Source: Paramacrobiotus metropolitanus
Taxonomy: Eukaryota > Tardigrada > Eutardigrada > Parachela > Macrobiotidae
DNA length: 64,000 nt
Assembly (NCBI RefSeq): GCF_019649055.1
Contig: NW_026570333.1
Coordinates: 248,001-312,000 of the forward strand
Direction of reading: 5' to 3'
A program made the position numbers and the translations under genes. The stretch's first letter is position 1; every line of letters starts with the position of its first letter. Shown here in pieces: positions 44,213 through 55,734 of this stretch. The notes under the pieces were generated by a model. That model saw only the letters and a program-made list of their open reading frames with translations, was not told the DNA's origin and did not search any database.

Positions 44213-46974
44213 TTATATGTAGATGGCGAGCTTGCTCAGTGTGGACACATCCAGTAGCCGTAAGTAAACTTCCTGCCACAGTCGCGGGCTGCCGTCGGCA
44301 TTGAAACCGCTGAACCTGCAAAACAGGGGAGAAGGGTCACGTAACGCAACTGCGACTGCTAAAAAATTGGCTGCACGGGACTTGTCAACATACACAGAAA
44401 GATAATGGCGAATGGTCTGCCACTCATCCGGATACTCCTGACTGCGCACCCAACGCGCATACACCGCCTTGACCTTTGCCAGCATTTCCTCGGTGGTCGG
44501 CGGGTAGTGTTCGCTGAGGGCGCACATGTAGCGACTGGTCAGGTGCATCGTGCCGTCGCTGCAGCGCAGAAGCAGCCGCGGAATGCGGATGGACATCTGG
44601 TCAATGCGCAGTGCAGGCGACGTCGGTGGCAGATGTTTCATCAGCTTCTGCTCGTGTTCCGGCAGGCGACGGACGACAAAATCCGCGCCGTGAAACACTT
44701 CGTACGCTGCGAATCCAAACAGGCCGGACACGGTCCAGTTGTACAGCGCTAAGAAACGGCAGTTGCGCTGGTACAGCAACGGCACCAGTGGTGCCGTGTG
44801 CTGCAGTCGCTGCTCCTCCCGCCCCGCCATGCTCCCGTGTCGGGAATTGACCGTCTGGTCGCGGAATCCCACCAACAACAGCCTGGTCGGTATGCGGTCT
44901 AGAATGTTTAGTAAAAAGGAGGTGCGCTCCGTGGGCATGGCGTTGAGGAAGGTGAGACTGATCGTGGTGGGAGAAAGTGTCTGGACGAGAAGCGCTGCCA
45001 GTTTATAGCAGTTGTTGCTGTCTACCTGCAGCTGCCAGCAGCGGTCCATGGTAATAGTGATGTGGTCCGCCATGCGCGGACTGCCCAGCAGCAACTGCCA
45101 TAGAGCGCATACACTGTGGAAACAGCAATTCTCTTAGACAGCTACCATGCTACCACGCAAAAGCTACCATGCACTTTTGCGGTGTGACAATTTTAACTTA
45201 CGTATCCGAAAGAGATGGTGACTTCCACCATCTCTATCGACCCTGCGTTTTCGGATGCACTGCCTGTGTCAAAAACGGCACTGGCGAAAACTAGGCGCTT
45301 TTTCACACACACAGCTCAAAGTTGATTGATGCAAAATTATTTTGTTTGAAAATTAGTTACTGAATGAATAAGACTAACTCTGGCATGAGTAACCACGCTA
45401 GTCAAAGAAGTGATAAAAGCAAGATTTAAGATTTTTCGCAGATTTTGATCACCCATGTATTCTAGCTTCGAATTTCTAAATAACACAAGAAAGTTTCAGA
45501 AATGAGGTTTTTACTAGCTGAGCACTTTGCTATGAAATTTAGCTGAGAAACTATAGCTAGAAGCGCACGGATCATCAATAGGTTTCAAAATTCATTATTA
45601 AAAGGTAGTGCGAACTGCCAGAACGGAGCCAATGCGCTTACCGTTGGGCCGTCATTTGGGAATGCAGGTCCAGATGGGCTAAGATGTCGCTCAGGAGAAC
45701 CGGTGTCAAGTGGCTGATGCGGGCGGCTGGCTGCAGGGCACCACTCTCCCCATCTGTAAAATAATTGCTCTACACCAGCTAAACTGAAGACAGAAGACAG
45801 TGAGCCATTAATGATTATTAGGTATTCAACGAAGGGCAGAACTCGGAAACTCGGTTTTTGACACCTGGTGCATGGTGCACAGTTTGCATTAATGCAGTTT
45901 ACTTATATTACGATCGTGATCACTTTACGAACAGGGAAGTTCAGCCACCGTTTGGCAACTGGCGAGATTACCGGGATACGAGGAATCTGACGGAGGCTAA
46001 AGAAGGTTTTACCAACTGCCAGGAATTTGTCAAAATCGTCGGCAGATCAACACTGCAAGGTTTACTACTTTGACTGTGAGCTCAATCTTCACAGAAAAGC
46101 CATTCAAGTATTTTGCTCGCCTTGCTAAAATGTACCCTGCGGGGACCGGCTATGTTGACTAACCGGTTTCATAAGAGATAGTTTCACAGGCAGCAAATCG
46201 TCCGCAACGAATGGCCGGTAAGTTTATCCGCTCGGCCAGATGTGTGTCCAGCACCTGCAATAACGTCCCCGTCGTCCATTGCTCCATGTCCTCATCGGCA
46301 ATATTGATGGTGATAAACATGCAGCCATCCCGTTCGATGCGCAGATGAAAGCGACAGCAGTCCATCATACTTCGTTTGGCTCGAAAAGCTTCACGCAGGT
46401 GCTTGGTGATGCGGAATTTGTCGGAGGCATCGGTTAGAATCTTCTGTGCGCGGGCAAATGGGACAAAATGTTTGCTATATATCGGGCCACTACGGTGTTC
46501 GAGCAAGAACCGATCATGGGGCGGCAGCGCAGCGACAATTTGACCCATCTCCACCAATTCAGCTCGATCGGGGGGTGCATGGGCGTTGGAGGTCGGCGCA
46601 AAGGATGTGACATAGAACATATGACAGCTATCACAGCCCGCCAGCCAACCCACCAGGGTGGCGGGTCGGAAGCGCAACGGACCGTCCTCTTCATCACGCA
46701 GTGCCACGTGTACCGGGACATTGTCACAGCCTCGATTTCCCGAATTCTCCCAGTAGAACGGCAGCAGCCAGATGCTTCCCCTGGGGATCCAGCGCGCCGA
46801 GACCTTGGTCGAGTCGAAATGGATGAAGGCCTGCTCGCCGTCCATATCTTGAATGTATCCCACGTACCACGTGTCGTCCGGATTGCGGACGACCACCGTG
46901 TTCTGGTAGCTGAGCTGATTGACATCCGTCAGTAGCGGTCGATACCGCTGCTGCGCTCTCCAAGGCAAATGCAT
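44213..46974 (-). CDS. F-box protein with N-terminal Tudor/MBT-like segment (family copy C)
   Basis: Minus-strand exons: 46974-46164, 45753-45642, 45113-44394, 44315-44213; phases 1, 2, 2 agree, giving 581 residues. The start MHLPWRAQQRYRPLLTDVNQ corresponds to copy B's. Residues about 24-75 hold the Tudor/MBT-like pattern (DDTWYVGYIQDMDGEQAFIH). A middle segment contains HLRIERDGCMFITINIADED, also conserved in B. The F-box spans exon 2 and the start of exon 3 (ISHLTPVLLSDILAHLDLHS followed by QMTAQRVCALWQLLL) and is closer to the consensus than in copy B. The exon 3 donor GTATGT and the exon 2 acceptor TTTTACAG are strong. The protein differs from B across its whole length, mostly by substitutions that keep the frame, consistent with selection. 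Substrate and partner are unknown; an SCF adaptor role is inferred from the F-box alone. Confidence 0.82.
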
Positions 46975-48290
46975 TAGAAAGAAAGAAAGCCAACGATTTC
47001 CTTATGCAGTTGCAAGAAGTTGTTGTTGTCCGACAAACTGCATATTTCGGCACCCCTTGGTGCTCGAATAAATATTTCGGCCGGCTAGTAGAACGCGTCC
47101 CTTACACCGATTTTATGAGAAAATCTATCTGTTTGGAATTCCGTTAGTACTCGTACAAAAAAGAGATTGTTCTTTTTTATTAGCATAAGGAAATTTTGAA
47201 ACTCATCACGAAAACTTGGAAAAGAAATTGCAATACTGGGAGTGATCCCGCTAATGTTGAAATAGTTAAAGTTGTGCCAGTTCGCCCAGTCGTACTGACT
47301 CGTACACGATGCTGCGCCAGTGAACAGAAACACATTCGTGACAATTCCTCCGAAGAGGAATTGATTTTGTAGGCGGTGGTTGTACATTAATACATAATAA
47401 AATATGCAGTGAAAAATTTGAAAAAAACCTAAATTTTACCGTCTCACCGAATTTCTTTTGCACGACTGCTGTGTTTTACAAAGGAAGCCTAAATAGATCG
47501 AAAAACTGCACCCATACCACCGGACCATCGCTTCCAGTATTCTCTTTCATTATGGCTACACCGGTGGTATGGGTGCAGTTTTTCGATCTCTTTAGGCTCC
47601 TTTTGCAAAACACTGCAGTCGTGCAAAAGAAATTCGGTATGGATACTGGATACTGATAGTGAAAATGCGCATTTCACTGATGCCAGTTAATCGGAACCAT
47701 GTGTTCATCTGCGTACGAGTTGTCTAGTTCTAACGTGGATTTTCTAGGTAGGATTTCGGAATGCCTGAAGTATTCTGATGTATATATAGCAGTACGTTAT
47801 TTTGACATGCACTGCTCATCCTGGACACAGCATTCTTGTCCTGGGAAATGAGCAATTAAGTGTTCCAGTTCAATAAATTTTTTTCTGAGCGCAGATAGTA
47901 TGGGGAGTGAGGTGGGTCGTCCTCTGATTCTGTCCTAGGACAATACGAATGCAAGCCTGCTGCCCTATGATTGTATGATTGCTCTTGGAATACCTACCGT
48001 TCTGCTTTGCGATACATGTACAACATCTTTTCAATACTCGAATGGGAATCCGACAGAGATCGGCAACTGAACTGGCAGGATTGACACTAACCTTTAGTGA
48101 CCTTTACTTTCCATCTTTTCCCCGTTAGAGGATAGACAGACGCAGAAGCTCAGAACAGACAAAATCATCCTGACCTTTCATTTACACGTTGGATCCTGTA
48201 CTAATATAATATGTAGACAGAATTGTTTTTCCTCTTTATTAATAACCAATGGACAAATCAGGTGGAAGAAAACTAAACACATTACATTTT
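46975..48290. other. 5' flank of F-box copy C and spacer
   Basis: 46975-47390 resembles the 5' flank of copy A (34670-35200), so promoter sequence was duplicated with the genes. A foldback element sits at 47446-47638. The remainder to 48290 shows no gene. Confidence 0.45.
47446..47638. mobile_element. 193-bp foldback element
   Basis: The left arm begins ACCGAATTTCTTTTGCACGA and the right arm ends with its inverse (TCGTGCAAAAGAAATTCGGT). Inner sequence (ACTGCACCCATACCACCGG) is also inverted, so the whole element folds into one hairpin with a loop of about 35 bases. No coding capacity; flanking duplication not evident. Confidence 0.85.
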
Positions 48291-49329
48291 TCACAACAGC
48301 AAAACTTCGTTTAAGCTATCCTCTCCGTCTATAGTGCCAAGGATAGATGCTGCATTTCCGCGCTGAATTTCCAGCGATAGCCGTTGACGCAGAAATTCAT
48401 GCGATCGACGCTCTCCGGTATGCTGCTGCAGTCTTTTGCCCAACTCTTTCACAATGGCGATAGCCGACGGGCCCCAAGGACCCATCGTCTCAAAGGCGAT
48501 CGGAGAAAAAATGTAGCGCCCTTGCAGATAGGCATACAGCTGGGACTTCCTTTCTTCCGCTTGCGCAGCAGCAGCACCTGCCGTAACCGACGTAGACTGA
48601 AGATGGGAAAGGGCCATTGTGTCGACGCACGTTACATCCCAGGCCAGGCACATCCCCCTTTTCCAAGCAACCGTCTGGGCGTTGAACTGTAGTGGAGGAC
48701 GTGCCGCGAGGTTCAAGCTTAGCTGGGATGCCAGCTGAAACACAAGCCCGACACACGATACTGTTTAAACCTCCGTGTCGCGCATGTCTACCGGCCGAGT
48801 AGCTGCACGATAGCCCGTGGTGCCCGAGCTTGTCGACCAGTTTATGGCACTTGGTGCAGTTATGCGGCTCACAAATATCCGCTCCAAGACGCAGGCCAAT
48901 TGAGATTTTCATCGTATCGTCATCGAGGAGGTTGCCGATGTGGGCTGAGGGAAGCGCGTTCAGCCAGATGCCTGCTTCCGGTCTTGACTGTGCGAGTAGG
49001 CGGGCTGTGTTAACCCGATCATGGCGAAACAAGTCCATTAAGACTGAAACTGACACATTACAGAGCGGCAGGTCCCACGTTTTTTGTAGCTTTCGGAATG
49101 CAGTTTCTGGGATTTCCGATTGCCGAGCCTTCGTTTTCCACAGCTGTATTGCTTCTGAAGCGTCCACTGCCGGATGACGGGGAAGCATCGACGTTAACAA
49201 ATCAAATGCGGAGTGAATCGAAGCCAAGAAGGCTGGGAGTGATAATTCTTCCGCACGACGTATGCCAATACCTCCTCGACTAACCGGAAGAGTCGCTTGT
49301 CGCCAACAAGGGTAGTCGTCATGGTTCAA
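48291..49329 (-). pseudogene. Non-LTR retrotransposon pol, C-terminal fragment with a frameshift
   Basis: Two minus-strand frames (49329-48490 and 48743-48291) together resemble the C-terminal end of invertebrate retroelement polyproteins. The upstream frame has a Cys/His cluster (CTKCHKLVDKLGHHGLSC) followed by GRHARHGGLN; the downstream frame has a WDVTCVDTMALSHL motif, AEERKSQLYAYL, FSPIAFETMGPWGPSAI and LSLEIQRGNAASILGT. The order RPDG..DVT..E..K fits a restriction-like endonuclease as in R2-type elements, which is inference. A frame change near 48640 and the missing reverse transcriptase mark it as a 5'-truncated relic. The same 3' end occurs as a scrap near 35620-35712. Confidence 0.7.
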
Positions 49330-50975
49330 ACGTCTGCCATATGTTATATACGTCTGCCATATGTTATATTAGGCTTGCCCGTTTGAACCGTGCAGCACCT
49401 ACGTAAAAAATTCGAAAACCAGTGCGGTTGTTCAGTCTGCACAGGAGCTGAATTAGCTGTCCCAAAGCTAGAGAGAGCCGCATATACGCTCTAATTTTTG
49501 GAAGTATATGACTACATAATGATAGTACGGTAATTACACTAGCGCAACGCCAGTCACACTTCTCGTACAGTAAGCCTTAAATTTTGGTAGTTTTCAAATT
49601 AGTCACCCCGACAAAGCTTTAAAGCAACCACTCCTCCCTGGAAAGACTTGACACCGGGTTCTCCGGACTCTGGAGTATATTTAAAGTTCTTTGTGAATAA
49701 GGATATGTGATAGTGCTGAATTGTCTACTCAATAAACAATAATCAGTAATTTTCCACCAAATTTTGATCATTGGCGTAACGCTTTGCGTGGTATGCAAGT
49801 GCACATCTCCGATCCAAACGCTTAGCAGCTGCCTGGTTGAAAATTTACGTGTGCGTCTACAGCAAGTGGAGCATCCCCCGCAAACCATTTCCGTTGTGAG
49901 TGAGCATACAATGTAGGACTAAATGGTCGCAAAGCCCCATACCCAGCATTCTGTACGCAAGCGGTGCAGTACACTTGTACGAAACGGATATTTTGAACTC
50001 AGTCGTACAGTGCACTGCGCTGCATTCGTATTGAATGTGGAGATATTGGGTATGCGACCATTTTGTCCTAAGCTGTACCATCGCGCGAACCGCATTAGCA
50101 CTGGCCGGCTGATTGCCATGTACGAACGGGCAATCTTGCAGCATGTGTCACACAGCATCGTAAGTGTGCTGCCTGCAGACCGGTGAGCTTAAACGGGCAG
50201 GAAGGAGACGGGGATCATTAATGGGCGAGGAGATAGGTACATATTCTCAATACGGCGATGCTTTATTCAACGAAGTTTGCCGGTTTTCGCAGCGTGTGCC
50301 ACGCGAAGTCAATTTTACCTGATTACCGCTTAATTACGCTAACGTATCGCCACCGAGCGGTCCTTGCTCAGGAAGGACGTTTCCCTCTTAAGGTGAGCTC
50401 TTTATCTCCCCTTCCGTCAGACAGGAGAACCACATGCTCGGCCCGTGCGTTATAGCCTTAGGCCTAGTCTACATCCGTAGGTCAGCCTAATTTACATCGA
50501 TTGCTCAGTTTACTGGAATTTTGTGCCGGCGTCGTTCCCAGTAAAATCTTAACAGAGTTGTCGTTTTTTTTTAAATTTTATTGACCGTAATGTTACCATC
50601 AAAGAATTTGAAAACCCGCTTGCAACAGTTTACGCGAAGCTTACAGACAGACCTCAGATTTATAATTTATACAAAATGGCAGATAGAAAAAACATAGAGC
50701 ACACAGAGCAGAAAAGATGGAAACGAGAAAGATCAAGAAACAAGTTGAGTGTTAGCTGGGGATAAAACAGGCCCCAGATACGTGGGTACAATTGAGGCAG
50801 GATCACACGAACCATATCGCACTCATCAATTATAAAAACACAATTATAAAAATAACTGAAACAACTGAAATTCAATGCCGGCGTAGTTAAAGTGAAACTG
50901 CGCATTTCGCTCCATTTTATCTGTACTTCGAGTACGTCGAGAATTTATCCTTTCGGACTAAGGATATTGTATGCT
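49330..50975. repeat. Segmental duplicate of about 35080-36180, flank of F-box copy D
   Basis: Collinear with 35080-36180: CAAAGCTTTAAAGCAACCACT-type sequence at about 49611, GCGTAACGCTTTGCG at 49776, CAGACAGGAGAACCACA at 50418 and TTTTGTGCCGGCGTCGTTCC at 50519, plus the sequence leading into the 3' end of the F-box copy. The block contains about 500 extra bases relative to the left copy (around 49860-50400). No intact gene. Confidence 0.75.
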
Positions 50976-52000
50976 TCACACGGCGAATACTTCGTTGATA
51001 GCATATATGGCGAGTTTGCTCAGCGTGGATGCATCCAGCAGCCGCAAATCCACATCCTGCCACAATCGCGGGCTGCCGTCGGAATTGAAGCCGCTAAACC
51101 TGCAAAACAGGGGAGAAAGGTCAAATGAAACTGTGAATGTCAGACCGTAAGAATCATAATATAACATAGGAAAACGTCAGAAACGATGAAAAAGACATAC
51201 AAATATCAGGAACATAACAAAAGATATCATAAGAAAACATAGCAGTGGATGCACTGGCTCTCGTTGGTGTACACTGCAATATAATCGCGAATACTCTGCC
51301 AGTCCTCGGGATAGGGTAAGCTGCGCACCCAGCGAGCATGCACGGCCGTAACCTTGGCCAGTATGTCCTCCGTGACTGGCGGAAAGCTGTCATTTACGGC
51401 GCACATGAAGCGACTGTTCATGTGCATGGGGCCGTCGCCGCATTCCAGAAGTAACCGCGGAATCCGGATGTGTAGCTGGTCAAGGGCCAGGGTGTGCGCC
51501 TCCCGGGTGAGGGGCTTCATCATCTTCTGCTCGTCTTCCGGCAGGGGACGGACGACATCCTGAAACCAAACGCCCGTGGAACACTTCGTAGGCGGTGAAG
51601 CCGAACAGTCCGGACACAGTCCAGTTGTACAGCGCCATGGCGGTCGCAGTGCTCCTCGTACAGCGTCGGCATCGCGGCGGCCTCGTGCTGCAGCCGACGC
51701 CACTTGAGTGGCGCCCAGTTCCCGGATGCGCAGACGATCTGGTCTCTGAAAGCGATTACTGGAAGATGGATGTCCAGGAAGTCTAGGAGATTTGGTAAAG
51801 AGTATGCGCGGTCCCTGGGCACGGCGGTGAGGATGGTGAGGCTGGTGGTGATGCCGGGCTTAATTGAGCGGCTGAGCAGCACGGCCAGTTTGTAGCAGTT
51901 GTTGCAGTCGACGTTCAGCTCCACACAGCTTTCCAGGCTGAGACTGATGTGTTGTGCCATGCGCGGACTATTCAACAGCAGTTGCCACAGAAAGCATACC
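50976..52000 (-). pseudogene. F-box family copy D, frameshifted and 5'-truncated
   Basis: The minus strand matches exon 3 (52000-51273) and exon 4 (51099-50976) of copy B closely, including the acceptors and the exon 3 donor. Compared with B, exon 3 has two single-base insertions, one in GCGCCATGGCGGTC near 51640 and one in CCAAACGCCC near 51567, which split it into two frames. The F-box exon and exon 1 are missing: the intron sequence upstream matches B up to about 52330 and is then replaced by an LTR element and a LINE fragment. High identity to B suggests a recent duplication followed by loss. Confidence 0.85.
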
Positions 52001-52333
52001 CTATCGGAACAGCGATTGTGTTAGGCAACAAGCAACTCCCTCGTTTAGATCTGAAGAACGTTTTTGATTGCCGCATATGTTGGTTGCTTAATAAGTACTG
52101 TACACGTTCTTATATTTGGGCCACACATGCCTCCTAACTCTAAGTATATAAAAACAGCAAAAGTTGCAGGTCTTCGTTAGTAAAATCCTTTCGCTCGTGT
52201 ACTTAACTTAACTTATTAACTATACAGATCATCAGCAGGTTTCGTACTACACGAACAGAAATTCGAAAACTGGTGACCGCATGTTCGGAAACGTCCACGT
52301 AAAGCGACCAGAATAAGAAAAAAACATGGAAAT

Positions 52334-53609
52334 TGTCACGTCTTGGCACAGATGTTTATTGTGCCACTCTGGCCGGATAGATACTGAATCATGAAATACT
52401 CGTAGTACCACATAAAAATGCGTCCTCTACAGGTCAACACAGCCATGCGGGTTGCTACGCGCTAATATGGCGCGTAGCCACTACACTACACCTTCACCCT
52501 TAAAATGAAGTGAAAAAGCAGAACATTATGGCCAAATGTCGAAATAGTCTTCTTCGACATTGTAGACGGTATCGACCTTTTCCTTCTTCTTGTTGTCCTT
52601 CTGCTGGCATGCCCTCTCTATGTGGCCTTTCATGCCGCAAGCATTGCACCTGGTGTTTTTATACCAGCATTCCTCGGGCGTATGCCGCCAGGATCCGCAT
52701 CTTTTACACTTCCGCCGGGACGGCATCTCTTCGTCACTTCCACTTTCTTCTTCATTCTCTTCTTGTCTCTTCTCTCTCCTGCTCTTATCCTCTTTCTTCA
52801 CTCTTGTTTCTCGCTTCTTAATACTGTTCACCACATTCTCTTCCACGTTAGTTTTTCTCGCCTCTTTCACGCTTGTTTCATATTTGATAGCAATTTGGAG
52901 GGCGGCGTCGAACGTCTTCAGCTCTTGCAGCATTAGGTAGCGTCTTGTTGCGTCGCTTTGACGCCTGCCACGAGCACAGCACTTAAATTCTTCTCCAGCA
53001 CTGTTGCCGGAAAGTCGCATAGGATCGTTTTGTCACGTAAACGCGTCGCGAAGTCCACCAGGCTTTCTTTTCGTCCTGCCGAAGACTGAAGAACAGCGCC
53101 CACTCGGTTATTTGGTTCGTGTACGGGGCGTAGGCCGTTTCCAGCTTCGTGACCAGTTCACCCAGTGTGAAGTCGGACGGCATCTTGGGTTTGCACATCG
53201 AAACTAAAAGCTGCAGGGCCTTCGTGTCCAGACTGTTTATTAGCAAGGCACGGTGCTTGTCCGTATGAAGGTCGGTCAGCACAGTATAATTATCATACAA
53301 AAACTTCCACGCCTTCCAGTCCATGGTTTCCGGATTGAACTTGGTCAGTTGATCGGTTGTGGTCGTCATTTTCGATCTCTTATTATATAGCGCTCGCTTT
53401 CCTCTTCTCCTTTCCCGCTTCAGAGTTCAGAGAATACTACACTTCACGCCAATTGTCACGTCTTGGCACAGATGTTTATTGTGCCACTCTGGCCGGATAG
53501 ATACTGAATCATGAAATACTCGTAGTACCACATAAAATGCGTCCTCTACAGGTCAACACAGCCATGCGGGTTGCTACGCGCTAATATGGCGCGTAGCCAC
53601 TACACTACA
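52334..53609 (-). mobile_element. Small LTR retroelement carrying only a gag-like gene
   Basis: Two nearly identical direct repeats, 52334-52490 and 53454-53609 (about 157 bp), begin TGTCACGTCTTGGCACAG and end CTACACTACA, the TG...CA form of an LTR. Between them on the minus strand is a degraded gag. Next to the right-hand (5') LTR the minus strand reads ATTGGCGTGAAGTG, where a primer-binding site would be expected. There is no protease, reverse transcriptase or integrase, so the element is non-autonomous or internally deleted. The LTRs differ by about one base, so insertion was recent. No target-site duplication is visible, which hints at rearrangement at the edges. Confidence 0.88.
52526..53369 (-). 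pseudogene. Retroelement gag-like gene with CCHC zinc knuckles, frameshifted
   Basis: The minus strand starts at an ATG at 53369 (MTTTTDQLTKFNPETMDWKA) and has the alpha-helical capsid-like layout of LTR-retroelement Gag. The downstream frame (53020-52526) has a highly charged linker and two zinc knuckles, CKRCGSWRHTPEEC and CNACGMKGHIERAC. Frame changes around 53000-53110 and near 52935 separate the two halves. The protein would package element RNA. It ends in an acidic YFDIWP tail close to the 3' LTR. Confidence 0.75.
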
Positions 53610-53611
53610 CC

Positions 53612-55256
53612 ATTGCTTTGCAGGTTTACCGATGTATCAGTTGACGTTGTTGCACTTTTGCTGAAAGGGATGGCAAAACGGAAGAAAAGCGCTGGTCCGT
53701 GCGGGATGCCTAGCAGAATCCTGGCAGGCGTGAACCAGTATCTTGCTAAACCGCTAACGATCATGATTAACGCATCCCTAAAAGCAGGAGTGTACCCAAC
53801 GATTTTCAAAAGCGCTGACGTAGTCGCCATACCGAAGCAGACCAGTGCACGACAGCCGGATGATTTCAGACCAATTTCATTGGTGTGCAACATATCGAAA
53901 GCTTTCGAGAAAGTTGTACAAAACCAGCTTGTAGCCGTTTTGAAGACCGGGAATGTGCTTTCTGAGAAGCAATCCGGATTCCGGGACGGACACTCGTGCG
54001 AAACCTTACTGTTGAAACTGTCCGAAAAGTGGAGAAAAACAATGGATGCTGGGAAAATTACAGCTTTATGCCTAATTGACCTTAAAAAGGCATTCGATTC
54101 TGTTTCCCATGCGAAAATGATTGAAAAGTTACACGCGATTGGCATCCGTGATGGCGCGCTAAAATGGTTTCACAGCTACCTGACTTCCCGAAAACAGCGC
54201 GTTAAGATGATCCGGAATGTATCAGACTGGCTGCCAGTGCAATCGGGTGTGCCACAGGGAACACGTCTGGCTCCGGTGCTCTACACGCTGTACACAAACG
54301 ACATGCTACCCGGACTCGACGCCGAATGCTTTGCGGATGACACCGTGCTGTATGGTGTCGGCACCACCCACGCGGAGGCAGCCTTGAATCTTGGCATTCA
54401 AGTTGATAAGGCGACCACCTGGTTTGCAGCGAACACCCTGTGCGTGAACGAGAAGAAATGTAAACTTATTTACATTTGTCCGCAATCAAGAAAAAACCAG
54501 CCTGCGCCTACAGTGAAGATGAACGGTCACCAGCTGGAAGCGGAAACATGCGTAAAATACCTCGGTATTTACATCGATCAGAATTTGAAGTGGGAGGAAC
54601 ATTTCAGCCATGTACTGCGGAAAGTTAACTACGGCATCGCAATGATAAACGCAGCGAAAGAAGGCCTGGACATGTCACAGCGCAGGAGTCTTTACCATGC
54701 CTGTGTGTGGTCACCAGTCACCATACGTGGTCACCAGCATCTTCGACTCTACGCGACAAGTTGACCAGAGCCCAACGGAAAGCACTGCAGGCCATTACTG
54801 ACTACAAGGAGCGGGTAACCCCCGAGCTGTATCAGCGATTGCGCATCCTGCCGGTATTTGACCGTTGGAAGCAGTCGGAAGCCGTTTGGTTGTATAAGAT
54901 CTACAACCATGAAGTGTACAAACTTTCGCCCTACCTGGTTGAACTGATCGACTTCAAGGATCTGTCACCGCAGTACAATCTCAGGAAGCCGAAACGAATC
55001 CAAGCCAGAGCGAAACAGAAAATCGGAGAAAGCACACTGGCCATGCGGTTAAAGAACGTTTTTGAGCGGATTCAAAAAGTTAATTCACAGATACTCAGTG
55101 TTAGCGGTGTTAGCTTTTTCAAGTTCGCTCTGAAAACTATTGATCTGTCTAAATAATCTCTTCTGTAATTTTTCGCTGCATTTTTTACCGACCAGACATT
55201 GAAGTCCTGTTAAACGGGTTGTCTGCTCCTGATACATGAATGAATGAATGAATGAA
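53612..55256 (+). mobile_element. Non-LTR retrotransposon (Jockey/CR1-like), 5'-truncated reverse transcriptase
   Basis: The frame through 54764 encodes a reverse transcriptase with motif A CLIDLKKAFDSVSH, motif B SGVPQGTRLAPVLY and the catalytic CFADDTVLYG. A frame change near 54710, next to an 11-bp direct repeat (GTGGTCACCAG), shifts to 54707-55156, which encodes the usual basic C-terminal region (LRDKLTRAQRKALQAITDY, LSPQYNLRKPKR) and a stop at 55156. A TGAA tetranucleotide run at 55237-55256 ends the element, as in CR1-like LINEs. The endonuclease and the first part of the reverse transcriptase are missing. The fragment starts directly at the outer edge of the LTR. Confidence 0.9.
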
Positions 55257-55734
55257 TGTGCATGTGCATTCTCACCGTATTCAGCATACGTCTTTATAAG
55301 CACGCTTCTACAACATTGTGCTTCTATAACATTGTGCTCTTAGCGCTAAACACTATGCGCACGCCGCACTGTACAGTACTTACACTACAGCATCAGCATG
55401 GTACATAAATGCTGTCACATATCGATAAAAGCTGGTAAACTACAGTATCATGTATCAACTATATCAATGCCAATTGCCAACAATCTCAAACTGCTCTGTC
55501 ATTGAAGTACGAAGTGCTGAACATGTCGTCCTTTGACGCAGATAAATATGGAGAGCAATAGTTTTTCGGCTTTAGAAGCTACAGTCACCAGAAAACTGTT
55601 ACTCCATAGTCTATACAATATGCGGCTAGTGTTCTCTGCTTTCAAACACTAAAACGTCTGAGTACACCAAACGCGGTGGAGTTCATCTCAAAAAAGTTTA
55701 CGTCAGCTTAAACGGGAATTTGTCGTGTATTCTT
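55257..55734. other. 5' flank of the kinase-Kelch gene
   Basis: No coding sequence seen. A short imperfect repeat (ACAACATTGTGCTTCTATAACATTGTGCT) lies near 55309. The promoter of the next gene is expected here. Confidence 0.4.

Noticed and set aside
53600-54145. 181-codon minus-strand frame
   Set aside because: Antisense to the LINE reverse transcriptase, which has clear catalytic motifs on the plus strand.
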